Origin: Irineochytrium annulatum
Lineage: Eukaryota; Chytridiomycota; Chytridiomycetes; Chytridiales; Chytridiaceae
Direction: 5' to 3'
DNA length: 64,000 nt
Assembly: GCA_027600665.1 (NCBI GenBank)
Contig: JADGJL010000010.1
Span: 1 to 64,000 of the forward strand
The notes under the pieces are model-generated. The model was given only the letters and a program-made list of their open reading frames with translations. It was not told where the DNA came from and ran no database searches. The position numbers were made by a program, and so were the translations under genes. Of the stretch, positions 1 to 10,611 are shown in pieces; position 1 is the stretch's first letter, and each line of letters opens with the position of its first letter.

Positions 1-112
1 ATTCAATACACTATGTGATTTAATTAACGTTTTAGTATTTAAAATAATGTCATTTGATTGTGAACAATTTAAAAACAAGGTTTTTTTTAATTGTTAAATA
101 ATTATTTCTGTG

Positions 113-206
113 TTACAGGAGAGAAGCAGAAAATCCGTGGATAACAGTGATGTGAAGTTTGTTCTATCATTAGTAGTGTAATTGTAAATGTTCTTTTGTT
201 CAACTC
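113..206 (+). repeat. Diverged, internally deleted copy of the dyad element at 36602-36782
   Basis: Positions 131-170 match 36710-36749 at 33 of 40 bases, and the shared block AATCCGTGGATAACAG is recognisable. The match continues weakly through a TGTAAAT box at about 183-189. To the left, TTACAGGAGAGAAGCAG at 113-129 resembles the left flank of the full element. About 65 bases, corresponding to the 5' arm and loop of its inner hairpin, are missing. The copy is therefore unlikely to fold like the full one. The rest of 1-398 is AT-rich and shows no gene. Confidence 0.6.
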
Positions 207-322
207 ACATAGGGTGGATTGAAGAATGTAAACCAAGATATAGGTTGCAAAATGTCTGAGATTTGTATATTGTAGATATAAGATATCTTTAATGGTTTTA
301 TTTTAAATGATTTTACGTAAAT

Positions 323-363
323 CTCCGAATGATTTTTCTTAAGAGAAAGCGGAGGTTATTTTT
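323..363 (+). terminator. Terminator-like hairpin upstream of the oxidoreductase gene
   Basis: CTCCG at 323-327 pairs with CGGAG at 350-354, around an inner TTTCT/AGAAA stem. TTATTTTT follows. It could end an upstream transcript or act as an attenuator in the leader of the gene starting at 408. Which of these applies cannot be told from the sequence. Confidence 0.4.
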
Positions 364-407
364 AGAAGTCAATTAGAGATATTAAATGTCTGGAAAGGGT
401 GAATAAT

Positions 408-1337
408 ATGAGTAATACGAATCAACTCTTGGATGTACTTATTATTGGTGGAGGACCAGCGGGGCTTAATGCAGCCCTTGTACTCGGCAGAGCCCGCAAG
501 AACGTCGTAGTCATCGACGATGAGACACCGCGAAACTGGGTTACAAAGGAGACGCATGGGTTTGTGACGAGAGATGGGGCCAGTCCTCGTGAATTTCGCA
601 AAGCGGCAAAAGAGCAGATTGCAGCATACCCTTCAGTTCAATTTGCATCGGATACGGCAGTAGCAGTTACAGGTAGTGATGGTGATTTTGTAATCCAGAC
701 TACACAGGGGACAAGCTATCGCACGAAAAAGATTTTGTTTGCAGTAGGTAAGAAAGATCTGCCTCTGGATATTAACGGATTAACAGAGGTTTATGGCAAA
801 AGTGCGTTTGTGTGTCCATATTGTGACGGATGGGAGCTAAGAGACCAGTCGTTGGTCATCATCGTTAGTGGAGATAAGGCATTACATATGGCAAAAGTCA
901 TATCCGGCTGGACAGATCGTTATACAATCTGTACGAATGGATCAGATTCCTTGACCGATGAGGAGCGTGAAGAGCTGAAACAGCATCATGTTACTGTATT
1001 CGATGCACCAGTTAAATCCATTGACTCTGAAAAAGGAATGGTAAAGCAAGTTGTACTGAATGACGGTACAGCGATTCCATGCACGGGAGTTTTCTTCCAA
1101 CCCAAACTGTTCACCGGATCAGAACTGCCGAAGGCCATCGGTTGTGATATTTCAGAATCAGGAACAGTTATCGTTGATGCTTCGGGCAAAACATCCATAG
1201 CGGGTGTGTACAGTGCAGGTGATGCAGCCTCTGAGTTGTATCAGGCCATTACGGCTGCGTCCCTGGGAGCATTGTCTGCAGTAAGTATTAATACTGAATT
1301 GAATTTTGAGAAGTGGGATGAGCCAAGTCAGCATTAG
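408..1337 (+). CDS. FAD/NAD(P)-dependent oxidoreductase, thioredoxin-reductase-like (GliT/HlmI-type dithiol oxidoreductase)
   Basis: This is a 309-residue flavoprotein with an N-terminal FAD-binding motif (IIGGGPAGLNAAL) and a C-terminal FAD motif (GVYSAGDAAS). The redox-active pair lies in CPYCDGWE. That motif differs from the CAT/VC motif of ordinary thioredoxin reductases and resembles the CxxC-H/D-G form of the GliT/HlmI dithiol oxidase group. A thiol/disulfide substrate is therefore likely, but its identity is unknown. The ATG at 408 is preferred over the GTG at 399, because GGAAAGG at 392-398 leaves 9 bases to 408 and none to 399. A strong terminator follows, so the gene is probably monocistronic. 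It is well supported as a flavoprotein; the subgroup is inferred. Confidence 0.85.
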   Translation: MSNTNQLLDVLIIGGGPAGLNAALVLGRARKNVVVIDDETPRNWVTKETHGFVTRDGASPREFRKAAKEQIAAYPSVQFASDTAVAVTGSDGDFVIQTTQGTSYRTKKILFAVGKKDLPLDINGLTEVYGKSAFVCPYCDGWELRDQSLVIIVSGDKALHMAKVISGWTDRYTICTNGSDSLTDEEREELKQHHVTVFDAPVKSIDSEKGMVKQVVLNDGTAIPCTGVFFQPKLFTGSELPKAIGCDISESGTVIVDASGKTSIAGVYSAGDAASELYQAITAASLGALSAVSINTELNFEKWDEPSQH

Positions 1338-1398
1338 ATTATATGAATCAGTGTTATAGAACCAATAGAACCATAGCGATAGCGTCACAAGTTCACAC

Positions 1399-1437
1399 AG
1401 TAGGGGATTGCATATGCAATCCTCTACTTGTTGTTTT
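1399..1437 (+). terminator. Rho-independent terminator
   Basis: AGTAGGGGATTGCA and TGCAATCCTCTACT form a 14-bp stem with one G-U pair, closed by a 2-base loop at 1399-1428. TTGTTGTTTT follows. It ends the oxidoreductase transcript. Confidence 0.85.
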
Positions 1438-1525
1438 CAGCCTTAACGTTGAACGATTCCAAAGAGAGGGAGCAACCGGAAGAAAATTTGATATCAAGTT
1501 TAAATTGATTTATCATATTATTAAA

Positions 1526-1543
1526 TGATAGATATAACTATCA
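1526..1543. promoter_or_regulatory. Dyad upstream of the P450 unit, candidate operator
   Basis: TGATAG and CTATCA form perfect 6-bp arms separated by 6 bases, within AT-rich DNA and just before the ribosome binding site of the upstream ORF. CYP102 genes in bacilli are known to be repressed by TetR-type proteins, so an operator is plausible. No regulator gene is adjacent. Confidence 0.4.
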
Positions 1544-1568
1544 ATTATAAGCAAAGGAGAGGTCATAC

Positions 1569-1652
1569 ATGAATGAAAACAGAGCAGCCATCCCTTGGTT
1601 AGCGAATACCTTGCTCCATGACGTACAGATAAGAGGTGATCATCATGAATAA
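1569..1652 (+). CDS. Short upstream ORF (27 codons) overlapping the P450 start
   Basis: An ATG follows a strong AAAGGAGAGG site and opens 27 codons. The TAA stop falls inside the first codons of the P450 gene, giving an 8-base overlap ATGAATAA at 1645-1652. This geometry favours translational coupling of the P450 to the short ORF. The peptide begins [10 protein letters not shown], has no signal sequence, and is not recognised. It could be a leader peptide or the remnant of a longer gene. Position and ribosome binding site are seen; function is inferred. Confidence 0.5.
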   Translation: MNENRAAIPWLANTLLHDVQIRGDHHE

Positions 1653-4600
1653 TACAACTCACATACCACAGCCTAAAATGTATGGACCGCTTGGAAATCT
1701 GCCTTTGATTGATAAAAATAAACCAACGTTGTCGCTAGGTGCACTGGCTGAACAGTATGGACCGATATATCGACTTACCGTGCCCGGTTATTCCGGTTTA
1801 ATCGTATCTGGGCCAGATCTTGTTGCTGAGTTATGTGATGTGTCCCGTTTTGACAAGTTTGTATACAATGAACTCGAAAACGTCCGTGCTTTTGGAGGCG
1901 ATGGTTTATTCACTAGTAGAACATCAGAGCCCAACTGGAAAAAGGCCCATAACATTCTGCTTCCGACTTTCAGCAAGCAGGCCATGAAAGGTTATCATCC
2001 CATGATGGTGGATATTGCCGAACAGTTAATCAACAAGTGGGCACGCCTCAATTCCAACGATACGATTGATGTTGCAGACGATATGACACGTCTTACGTTG
2101 GATACCATTGGACTATGTGGATTCAATTATCGGTTTAACAGCTTTTACAGACAGGATCACAGTCCTTTTATTGAGAGCATGGTCAGGGCACTAAATGAAG
2201 CGATGCAGAAAAGCTCGCGTTTGAAAATTCAGAATCTGCTGATGGTCAAAACCAAACGACAGTTCCAGGACGATATTCAGACGATGTTCTCTCTGGTAGA
2301 TCAAATTATAGAGGAACGTAAAGCGAGTTCAGCATCTGAAGAGGTTGACTTGCTCGCTCGTATGTTGAATGGCAAAGATCCAGGGACTGGAGAAATGCTG
2401 GATGATGAGAATATCCGTTATCAGATTATTACGTTTCTGATTGCCGGACATGAAACAACCAGTGGTTTGTTATCTTTTGCCCTGTATTTCTTATTGAACA
2501 ATCCTGAATCCCTTCAAAAGGCGTACGACGAGGTAGATCAGATTTTGGTCAGTGACTCACCACAGTACGAGGAAATTCTTCAGCTTGCCTATATTCGCAT
2601 GATTCTAAGTGAATCGCTACGTCTATGGCCAACAGCCCCGGGTTTTGATGTATATGCCAAAGAAGACACCGTCATAGGTGGCAAATATCCCTTGAAGAAA
2701 GGGGAGAGTTGCAGCATTCTTCTTCCCCAGCTTCACCGTGACAGAGAGGCTTGGGGAGAGGATGCGGAGCTGTTCCGTCCAGAGCGATTCGAAGATACGA
2801 CGAAAGTGCCTCATCATGCGTATAAACCTTTTGGTAATGGGGAGAGAGCATGTATCGGCATGCAGTTTGCTTTATATGAAGCAACTCTTGTGCTTGGCAT
2901 GGTTCTCAAACATTTTGAGCTGATCGATTATAGCAATTATGAATTGGATGTTAAACAGACGCTGACGTTGAAGCCGGGAGACTTCCGAATCCAGGTGAAA
3001 GCGCGCGCGGCTACGCAGCCGATGAATAAGGCAACTGTATATGCAAAAGAGAAACCTGATGTTGTTCATAAAAATGTAGCAAGCGACCGTCAGATGGGAG
3101 AAAATGTGTTCGTTGAAGCAGATGGTGATCCATCACTCCTGGTGTTATATGGTTCCAATCTGGGAACGGCAGAAGGCATTGCCAGGGAACTTGTGGAGAA
3201 AGGTCGTTCGTATGGCATCCCAAGTGAAGCTGCAACTCTGAATGAATGGATGGGCCGTTTACCCCGGCATGGGGTGGTTCTCATCGTCACTGCTTCGTAT
3301 AATGGTAAACCACCACAAAATGCTACAGCATTTGTAGATTGGTTGAAGGAAGCGGAGTCAGAGGATGCACGGGATGTGAACTATGCAATTTTGGGCTGTG
3401 GAGATCGAAGCTGGTCGGCAACATACCAGAGTATTCCGCGATTAATGGATGAGAAACTTGAAAATTTAGGTGGCAATCGATTGTTATCCCGCGGTGAAGC
3501 CGATGCCGGAGGTGATATCGAGAAACAAGTCGAGGCATGGCAGCATATGTTGTGGCCGCAGGTGTTGAACGCTCTGGGAATCAACGCGGAAGTAGTGAAG
3601 CCAACCCGGCCAAGCACAACGGGAATTCAAATGGAGTTTGTCCATCAGGAAGCTGAGATGCCGCTTGCACAAACATATGATGCCAGCTATGCCACGGTAT
3701 TAGTTAATAAAGAACTTCAGGAGATGGGAAGTGGGAGAAGCACACGTCACATTGAGGTGTTGCTTCCTAAAGGTATGACCTATAGAGAAGGCGATCATCT
3801 AGGCGTGTTGCCTAACAATCAGTCGCAGAATGTGGACCGGGTTCTGAGTCGGTTCGGGTTAAGTGGAGATGTCCATGTACAATTAACTTCGGACACGAAA
3901 CACCTTACACATCTTCCCCTTAACCGTCCCGTCAAGGTACAAGAGTTGCTCACTCAATGTGTGGAACTGCAAACACCTGCTACCAGAACACAGTTGCAGG
4001 AGTTGGTTAATCATACGGTATGCCCCCCTCATAAGCGTGAACTGGAAGGCATGTTGGACGAAAACAGCTATAGGGATTATATTCTTGCCCATCGAATCAC
4101 CATGTTGGACCTGTTAGAAAAATATGAGGCGTGTGAGTTGCCTTTTGAAAAGTGTATTGAACTATTACCGCCGCTTAAACCCAGATATTATTCAATATCC
4201 AGCTCACCACGACTGAATTCGGAGCAAGCGAGCATAACCGTATCGGTTGTAAGAGAGCCTGCGTGGAGTGGCAGGGGCGAATACCTTGGCGTTGCCTCAT
4301 CATACCTCGCCAGTTGCCAATCCGGAGAACGTATAATGATGTTTATACGGACGCCGGAATCCGAATTTGTTCTATCGGAAGAAGCCGATGTTCCCATGAT
4401 CATGGTGGGACCGGGAACGGGGGTTGCACCGTTCAGAGGGTTCCTCCAGGCAAGAGCTGTCATGAAACAGAGAGATTTGCCGCTGAGTGCGGCGCATTTG
4501 TTCTTTGGGTGCAGGGATGATTCAGATTTCATCTATCGTCAGGAGTTAGAACAATACGAACGAGAAGGCATTGTTAAGTTACACACTGCTTTTTCTCGTG

Positions 4601-4884
4601 CGGAAGGCAAGCCAAAAACGTATGTGCAGGATCTGATTAAAGAGGATTCCGAGCAGTTGCTTCATATGCTCATGAACAAAGGAAGAATCTACGTATGTGG
4701 AGATGGAAGCCAGATGGCTCCTGCGGTGGAAGAGGCTTTGCAGCAGTCGTATCAGGAGGTGCAGGGAGCAACGAGGCAGCAAGCGAAAGAATGGCTCATT
4801 CAGCTTCAGGCTGAAGGACGTTATTTGCAGGACGTGTGGGCAGGTAATATACGAACGGTTGAAACCTCTGAATGTATCTATTAG
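1645..4884 (+). CDS. Self-sufficient cytochrome P450 / NADPH-P450 reductase fusion, CYP102 (P450 BM3) family
   Basis: This is a 1079-residue fusion protein. The N-terminal P450 domain (about 1-465) carries the I-helix motif AGHETTS, the ExxR motif in ESLRLWP, and the heme-cysteine loop [11 protein letters not shown] flavodoxin-like FMN domain follows with [13 protein letters not shown] (about 490-640). The ferredoxin-reductase-like FAD/NADPH domain carries RYYSISSSP and [11 protein letters not shown] and ends near DVWAG. Family members hydroxylate medium- and long-chain fatty acids at subterminal positions using NADPH and O2, in the cytoplasm, without separate redox partners. The length is close to the family norm of about 1050. 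The ATG at 1645 is chosen over GTG 1636 because AAGAGGTGA lies just upstream of it. No frameshift or missing catalytic motif was seen. Confidence 0.95.
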   Translation: MNNTTHIPQPKMYGPLGNLPLIDKNKPTLSLGALAEQYGPIYRLTVPGYSGLIVSGPDLVAELCDVSRFDKFVYNELENVRAFGGDGLFTSRTSEPNWKKAHNILLPTFSKQAMKGYHPMMVDIAEQLINKWARLNSNDTIDVADDMTRLTLDTIGLCGFNYRFNSFYRQDHSPFIESMVRALNEAMQKSSRLKIQNLLMVKTKRQFQDDIQTMFSLVDQIIEERKASSASEEVDLLARMLNGKDPGTGEMLDDENIRYQIITFLIAGHETTSGLLSFALYFLLNNPESLQKAYDEVDQILVSDSPQYEEILQLAYIRMILSESLRLWPTAPGFDVYAKEDTVIGGKYPLKKGESCSILLPQLHRDREAWGEDAELFRPERFEDTTKVPHHAYKPFGNGERACIGMQFALYEATLVLGMVLKHFELIDYSNYELDVKQTLTLKPGDFRIQVKARAATQPMNKATVYAKEKPDVVHKNVASDRQMGENVFVEADGDPSLLVLYGSNLGTAEGIARELVEKGRSYGIPSEAATLNEWMGRLPRHGVVLIVTASYNGKPPQNATAFVDWLKEAESEDARDVNYAILGCGDRSWSATYQSIPRLMDEKLENLGGNRLLSRGEADAGGDIEKQVEAWQHMLWPQVLNALGINAEVVKPTRPSTTGIQMEFVHQEAEMPLAQTYDASYATVLVNKELQEMGSGRSTRHIEVLLPKGMTYREGDHLGVLPNNQSQNVDRVLSRFGLSGDVHVQLTSDTKHLTHLPLNRPVKVQELLTQCVELQTPATRTQLQELVNHTVCPPHKRELEGMLDENSYRDYILAHRITMLDLLEKYEACELPFEKCIELLPPLKPRYYSISSSPRLNSEQASITVSVVREPAWSGRGEYLGVASSYLASCQSGERIMMFIRTPESEFVLSEEADVPMIMVGPGTGVAPFRGFLQARAVMKQRDLPLSAAHLFFGCRDDSDFIYRQELEQYEREGIVKLHTAFSRAEGKPKTYVQDLIKEDSEQLLHMLMNKGRIYVCGDGSQMAPAVEEALQQSYQEVQGATRQQAKEWLIQLQAEGRYLQDVWAGNIRTVETSECIY

Positions 4885-5005
4885 AACTTAAAATGAAAGA
4901 GTAGTTCACATAAAATAAATAAAATATTTTCAATATATGAAAAATATTACATTTTGATAGAATAATATCATATTTGATGAAAATGTACTTAAATACGAAA
5001 GGGAG

Positions 5006-5247
5006 ATGAAGATGAAAAAGAAACTTATGATTGGTCTATTAACCGTCGTTGTATGTTTCAGTCTTGGCTCCACATCTCTTGCAACCAGTATACCTTCAAC
5101 TTCAATCAATTCCAACGCTTGGTGATATTCCAATGACAGCAAGTTATAATGTTGATCCATACTGGGGACAACCTCACACTAAAATCAGTTGATGGTCAGA
5201 CAGGTTACACATGGACCGTGATATACGCAGGTTATGTTAACTATTAA
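5006..5247 (+). pseudogene. Broken gene for a small secreted protein
   Basis: A good ribosome binding site (AAAGGGAGATG) precedes an ATG and a signal peptide (MKMKKKLMIGLLTVVV...), but this frame stops after 39 codons at 5123-5125. Plausible coding sequence continues in the next frame (GDIPMTASYNVDPYWGQ) and again in the third (DGQTGYTWTVIYAGYVNY), which ends at 5247. Each step is a one-base frame change. Together the pieces would make a secreted protein of about 80 residues. It is not assigned to a family. Two sequencing errors are possible but less likely than decay. Confidence 0.55.
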
Positions 5248-5269
5248 GTAGTAATGGAACATTGCTGTT

Positions 5270-5331
5270 AATCTAAAAACAGCCGTTCGATCTGGACTTT
5301 CACATCCAAATCGGCGGCTGTTTTTTAGATT
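5270..5331. terminator. Bidirectional terminator
   Basis: AATCTAAAAACAGCCG at 5270-5285 pairs with CGGCTGTTTTTTAGATT at its right end. There are T runs on both strands. It serves the broken gene on the left and the collagen-like gene on the right. Confidence 0.85.
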
Positions 5332-5360
5332 AGGCACTTTGTAAGAGCGAGAAATGATTC

Positions 5361-7202
<1,842 letters not shown>

Positions 7203-7363
7203 TTATGTGTAATTCACTCACACTGATGTATGTTTATTCTGGATTAGAGAAATGTGCCCTACTTTCTGAGAAACAAATGTAAGAAAGGTAACAATAAAAA
7301 AATAAAGATGGCGTGATGAATCCATATGAAAATGCTTACATCTAAAATTTGAAATAAAAAGGA

Positions 7364-7414
7364 TTGACAGTGCCTATTTAAGCGGGTTTAATTATATAGA
7401 CCGATTGTTATAAT
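7364..7414 (+). promoter_or_regulatory. Promoter and LmrA/YxaF-like operator of the TetR/MFS pair
   Basis: TTGACA at 7364-7369, a 17-base spacer and TTTAAT at 7387-7392 form a sigma-A promoter. Immediately downstream, 7396-7414 (ATAGACCGATTGTTATAAT) agrees at 15 of 19 positions with the LmrA/YxaF box of Bacillus subtilis as I remember it. This suggests autoregulation by the TetR protein encoded next. Confidence 0.6.
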
Positions 7415-7436
7415 TATTTGAAGGAAGTGGCTTTCG

Positions 7437-8024
7437 TTGAGTGAAAAGTCTAATGCTAGGGAGTCCATTGTCAGCACAGCAGCGAGACTGTTTTTTTCAC
7501 AAGGATATCATGCGACCGGTCTGAATCAGATCATCAAAGAGAGTAATACGCCAAAAGGGTCGTTGTATCATTATTTCCCTCATGGCAAGGAAGAGCTTGC
7601 GCACGAGTGTATTCAAAAAGCCAATGAACAGATCCTGCAGACATTTGAGAAAACATTTGCAGCCCATGATAATACAGGGGACGCCATTCAGAGATTTATT
7701 CATGATTTGGCTCATGAAACAGAAGCAGCCGGGTTTACCGGATTTCTGCCATTCAGCTTCTGGGCAGCTGTGGAGACATCGTGTATTAGTCAGCAGTTGC
7801 GTATTGCATGTCAGGGTGTATTTGCAGATTGGCAGGATATCATTAAGAAACATCTGATTCTGGATGGCGTTGGTGAAGAGAAGGCGCGGGAGACCGCACT
7901 TCTGATCATTTCTTTGATGGAGGGAGCACTGATTATCAGCCTGACCAATCAGGATAAACAGCCTCTGCTGACGGCTGCTGAGTATTTGTCGGTTGTGACG
8001 AAGAACGCCAAACAGGTTCAATGA
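7437..8024 (+). CDS. TetR-family repressor, LmrA/YxaF type
   Basis: The protein has 195 residues. The N-terminal helix-turn-helix (about residues 8-55) reads ARLFFSQGYHATGLNQIIKE followed by TPKGSLYHYFPHGKEEL, the standard TetR signature with a Phe-Pro variation. The C-terminal ligand domain is of the LmrA/YxaF class. The start is TTG at 7437, preceded by AAGGAAGTGG. It is followed closely by an MFS exporter, like the lmrA-lmrB operon of B. subtilis. The likely role is ligand-relieved repression of the operon through the site at 7396-7414. Confidence 0.88.
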   Translation: MSEKSNARESIVSTAARLFFSQGYHATGLNQIIKESNTPKGSLYHYFPHGKEELAHECIQKANEQILQTFEKTFAAHDNTGDAIQRFIHDLAHETEAAGFTGFLPFSFWAAVETSCISQQLRIACQGVFADWQDIIKKHLILDGVGEEKARETALLIISLMEGALIISLTNQDKQPLLTAAEYLSVVTKNAKQVQ

Positions 8025-8092
8025 GTTATAGCAAGAGCCAGAGAAAAAGAAAGTTCGATACGTTTGAGGAGGATGGGATCGTGGAGGTTTCC

Positions 8093-9574
8093 ATGAAGGC
8101 TGATTCTGCACAGAATCAACAAGAAACGAAGCAATACAAGGTATTTCCGATTTTGTTCGCAATGCTGCTGAGCGGCTTTATTGGTCTGTTTGGGGAAACG
8201 GCATTAAACGTGGCTTTGACGCCACTTATGGGTCTGCTTGAAGTTGGACCTACAACGATTCAATGGTTAACCACAGGTTACTTGCTTGTGTTGGGAATCC
8301 TGGTGCCGGTATCCGGTATGCTGTTGCAATGGTTTACAACCAGACAGCTATTCACAACGTCCCTGATTTTCTCCATTGCAGGCACATTTGTTGCTGCGCT
8401 TGCACCTAGCTTCGAAATTTTGTTGGTGGCACGGGTACTACAGGCTGTAGGTACAGCACTGTTGCTGCCGCTGATGTTTAACACGATATTGGTTATTTTC
8501 CCGATTGAAAAACGTGGTGCTGCTATGGGATTAATCGGCTTGGTTATCATGTTTGCGCCAGCAAGCGGGCCAAGTATCTCCGGTCTGATCCTGGCTAATC
8601 TGAGCTGGCACTGGATCTTCTGGATTTCGTTGCCGTTCTTCATTATCTCACTGGTATGCGGCTTGCTGTTCTTGCCGAATATTTCGAAATTGACCAAGCC
8701 CAAAATCGATGTACTATCCATCATCCTTTCTACTCTAGGTTTTGGTGGTATCGTATACGGCTTCAGTAGCGCAGGTGGACATGGGGATACCGGTGGGGGC
8801 TGGACAAGTCCGATCGTTGTATCCACATTGGTTGTTGGTGTGCTGTCCTTGTTACTGTTCAGCATCCGTCAGTTGAGAATGAAACAGCCTATGATGGACT
8901 TGCGTGCCTTCAAGTACCCAATGTTTACGATTGGTTTGATTCTTGTCTTCATCTGTATGATGATGATTCTGTCTTCCATGTTAATCCTGCCTATGTATCT
9001 TCAGCAGGGAATGGCTGTGACAGCGTTGACTGCTGGATTGGTACTATTACCAGGCAGCTTGTTGAATGGATTTTTATCACCAGTCATGGGACGTTTGTTT
9101 GATAAGTTTGGACCGAAATGGCTTGTGATTATTGGAATGACTGTCGTGGCAATTGTTCTGTTCTTATACACAGGTATTGAAGCGACGACTTCCCTTGGTA
9201 CGATTATTACGTTGCATGTGTTCATGATGGTCGGCATTTCGATGATTATGATGCCTGCACAGACCAATGGTTTGAACCAGTTGCCTCGTGAGTATTATCC
9301 GCACGGTACTGCAATCATGAATACATTACAGCAGGTATCCGGAGCAATCGGTACTGCGGTGGCGGTAAGTATATTGAGTGCAGGGCAATCCAGCTTTCTA
9401 AGTAGTGTGGCGAATCCGGAAACCCCGGAGAATCAACTGGCAGGTTTCACATCAGGAGTACAAAACGCTTTCGTCTTTGCTTTGGTTCTGGCGATAATCG
9501 GTTTGATCACTTCACTCTTCGTAAAACGAGTCAAGGTTGGATCTACACCAGAGCAACAAGGTCCAATGCATTAA
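8093..9574 (+). CDS. DHA2-family MFS drug exporter, LmrB-like
   Basis: This is a proton-coupled multidrug efflux permease with about 14 hydrophobic segments across 493 residues. It begins PILFAMLLSGFIGLFGETALNVAL and contains the motif-A/C region of DHA2 (EmrB/QacA) transporters (ARVLQAVGTALLLPL). The frame is open from an ATG at 8021, which overlaps the TetR stop as ATGA but has a weak ribosome binding site. GTG 8081 and ATG 8093 have better sites, GAGGAGG and GGAGGT, so 8093 is given here and 8021 remains possible. In B. subtilis the equivalent gene gives lincomycin resistance when derepressed. The substrate here is unknown. Confidence 0.88.
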   Translation: MKADSAQNQQETKQYKVFPILFAMLLSGFIGLFGETALNVALTPLMGLLEVGPTTIQWLTTGYLLVLGILVPVSGMLLQWFTTRQLFTTSLIFSIAGTFVAALAPSFEILLVARVLQAVGTALLLPLMFNTILVIFPIEKRGAAMGLIGLVIMFAPASGPSISGLILANLSWHWIFWISLPFFIISLVCGLLFLPNISKLTKPKIDVLSIILSTLGFGGIVYGFSSAGGHGDTGGGWTSPIVVSTLVVGVLSLLLFSIRQLRMKQPMMDLRAFKYPMFTIGLILVFICMMMILSSMLILPMYLQQGMAVTALTAGLVLLPGSLLNGFLSPVMGRLFDKFGPKWLVIIGMTVVAIVLFLYTGIEATTSLGTIITLHVFMMVGISMIMMPAQTNGLNQLPREYYPHGTAIMNTLQQVSGAIGTAVAVSILSAGQSSFLSSVANPETPENQLAGFTSGVQNAFVFALVLAIIGLITSLFVKRVKVGSTPEQQGPMH

Positions 9575-9593
9575 TATTATACCTATGCAATAT

Positions 9594-9637
9594 AAAGAGC
9601 GATGCGTTCCTTAACCATAAGGATGCATCGCTCTTTT
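9594..9637 (+). terminator. Rho-independent terminator
   Basis: AAAGAGCGATGC pairs with GCATCGCTCTTT, and the stem ends in a T run. It terminates the TetR/MFS operon. Confidence 0.88.
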
Positions 9638-9675
9638 ATTAGGTGAAATTTATTAGTTAATAATTTGTGTTGACG

Positions 9676-9689
9676 TGAAACGGGTTTCA
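9676..9689. promoter_or_regulatory. Dyad TGAAAC-GG-GTTTCA, candidate operator
   Basis: A 14-base dyad with perfect 6-bp arms directly follows a TTGACG hexamer. Its form resembles the dyad at 36537-36550 (TGTAAC-GG-GTTACA). It lies 190 bases upstream of the kinase-like gene. Confidence 0.35.
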
Positions 9690-9830
9690 GCCATTAGAGT
9701 AAGTGTATAGCCAGTCTTCGGCAGCACAAAACATTGAATTTCTGAGCAAATACTTCATGTTCCTGCAAGATTGTATATGTTCATACTAATATAACAGGGT
9801 AATATAGAATATATTCGTGCAATTTTAATT

Positions 9831-9844
9831 AATCGAAAACGATT
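9831..9844. promoter_or_regulatory. Dyad AATCG-AAAA-CGATT
   Basis: Perfect 5-bp arms around AAAA lie 35 bases before the start of the kinase-like gene. It is a possible operator for an unknown regulator. The remainder of 9638-9878 is AT-rich and otherwise featureless. Confidence 0.3.
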
Positions 9845-9878
9845 TATATCTTTTATCTTTATGCAAGGAGACCTCATT

Positions 9879-10526
9879 ATGATAATCATTCATCCCATCG
9901 ATAACACGATCGAAAAGATGCTGTTACACTACGAAAAAAATGGCCATCTCACACTACAGGCTTCGCTTATTAGTAATAGCTCGGTTGTATATAGATTGCA
10001 AGACTATTGTCTCAAGGTATACGCTTCACGAGCAAGATTGGATGGGGAGATGGAAAGTGAAGCAATTAGGTCATTGCAAAATAACCCTTATGCACCTAAA
10101 TTGTATGCGTATTCACCAGGGGAGTACATCCTGACAGAGTGGATTGACGCATGTAATCTGAAACAATACCGTGCGGCGTATGGACATATTCCTCCAAGCT
10201 TGATATATGATATGTTCTCGACAGAGCTTCAGCAGATTCAAGCCGGATATTGGGATTGGGATGTTATCCGATACGAAAATTTACTTTGGACGGAAACCGG
10301 AAATGTGAAAAGAATAGACTTTTGGTTGTGTGAGCCTGTAAGAGCCAGACGCGAGAGCCTGTATGAGCAGGTCATTCAAAAGATTGAACAGATCTACAAT
10401 GGGGATCGAATCGAAATGGAGGCAATGGCGCAGTATTTCATTCGTCACCAGCTTACTTCTTCAGAGATCCAGCAAGCCTTCAACGATTTCCGGTCTCAAC
10501 GGCCAAGACTGGCGATAGCACAATAA
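9879..10526 (+). CDS. Kinase-fold protein, degenerate (RIO/aminoglycoside-phosphotransferase-like)
   Basis: The protein has 215 residues. The layout suggests a small protein-kinase-like fold. It has a beta-strand lysine in DYCLKVYAS, a glutamate in the following helix (GEMESEAI), a hinge-like YILTEWIDA, and a catalytic-loop-like DVIRYENLLW followed by VKRIDFWL in place of DFG. The usual HxD is not present in canonical form, so activity is uncertain. The start is ATG 9879, because AAGGAG lies 8 bases upstream; the in-frame ATG 9861 contains that site. The gene stands alone, with dyads upstream and a terminator downstream. Substrate unknown. Confidence 0.6.
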   Translation: MIIIHPIDNTIEKMLLHYEKNGHLTLQASLISNSSVVYRLQDYCLKVYASRARLDGEMESEAIRSLQNNPYAPKLYAYSPGEYILTEWIDACNLKQYRAAYGHIPPSLIYDMFSTELQQIQAGYWDWDVIRYENLLWTETGNVKRIDFWLCEPVRARRESLYEQVIQKIEQIYNGDRIEMEAMAQYFIRHQLTSSEIQQAFNDFRSQRPRLAIAQ

Positions 10527-10536
10527 ATCATACTTA

Positions 10537-10577
10537 AAACCCCAGAGATATGGATAATCTTTGGGGTTTCTTTTTTT
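10537..10577 (+). terminator. Rho-independent terminator
   Basis: AAACCCCAGAGA pairs with TCTTTGGGGTTT, followed by TTTTTTT at 10571-10577. It ends the kinase-like gene and lies in the convergent gap. Confidence 0.85.
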
Positions 10578-10611
10578 ACTATAGCCTTGCATTACTTTGG
10601 CAGATTGTAAG

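Noticed and set aside
7497..8162. Minus-strand frame of 221 codons opposite the TetR gene
   Set aside because: It lies antisense to a clear TetR gene, has no ribosome binding site and shows no recognisable motif.
8278..8865. Minus-strand frame of 195 codons inside the MFS gene
   Set aside because: Antisense to conserved transporter sequence, with low-complexity content.
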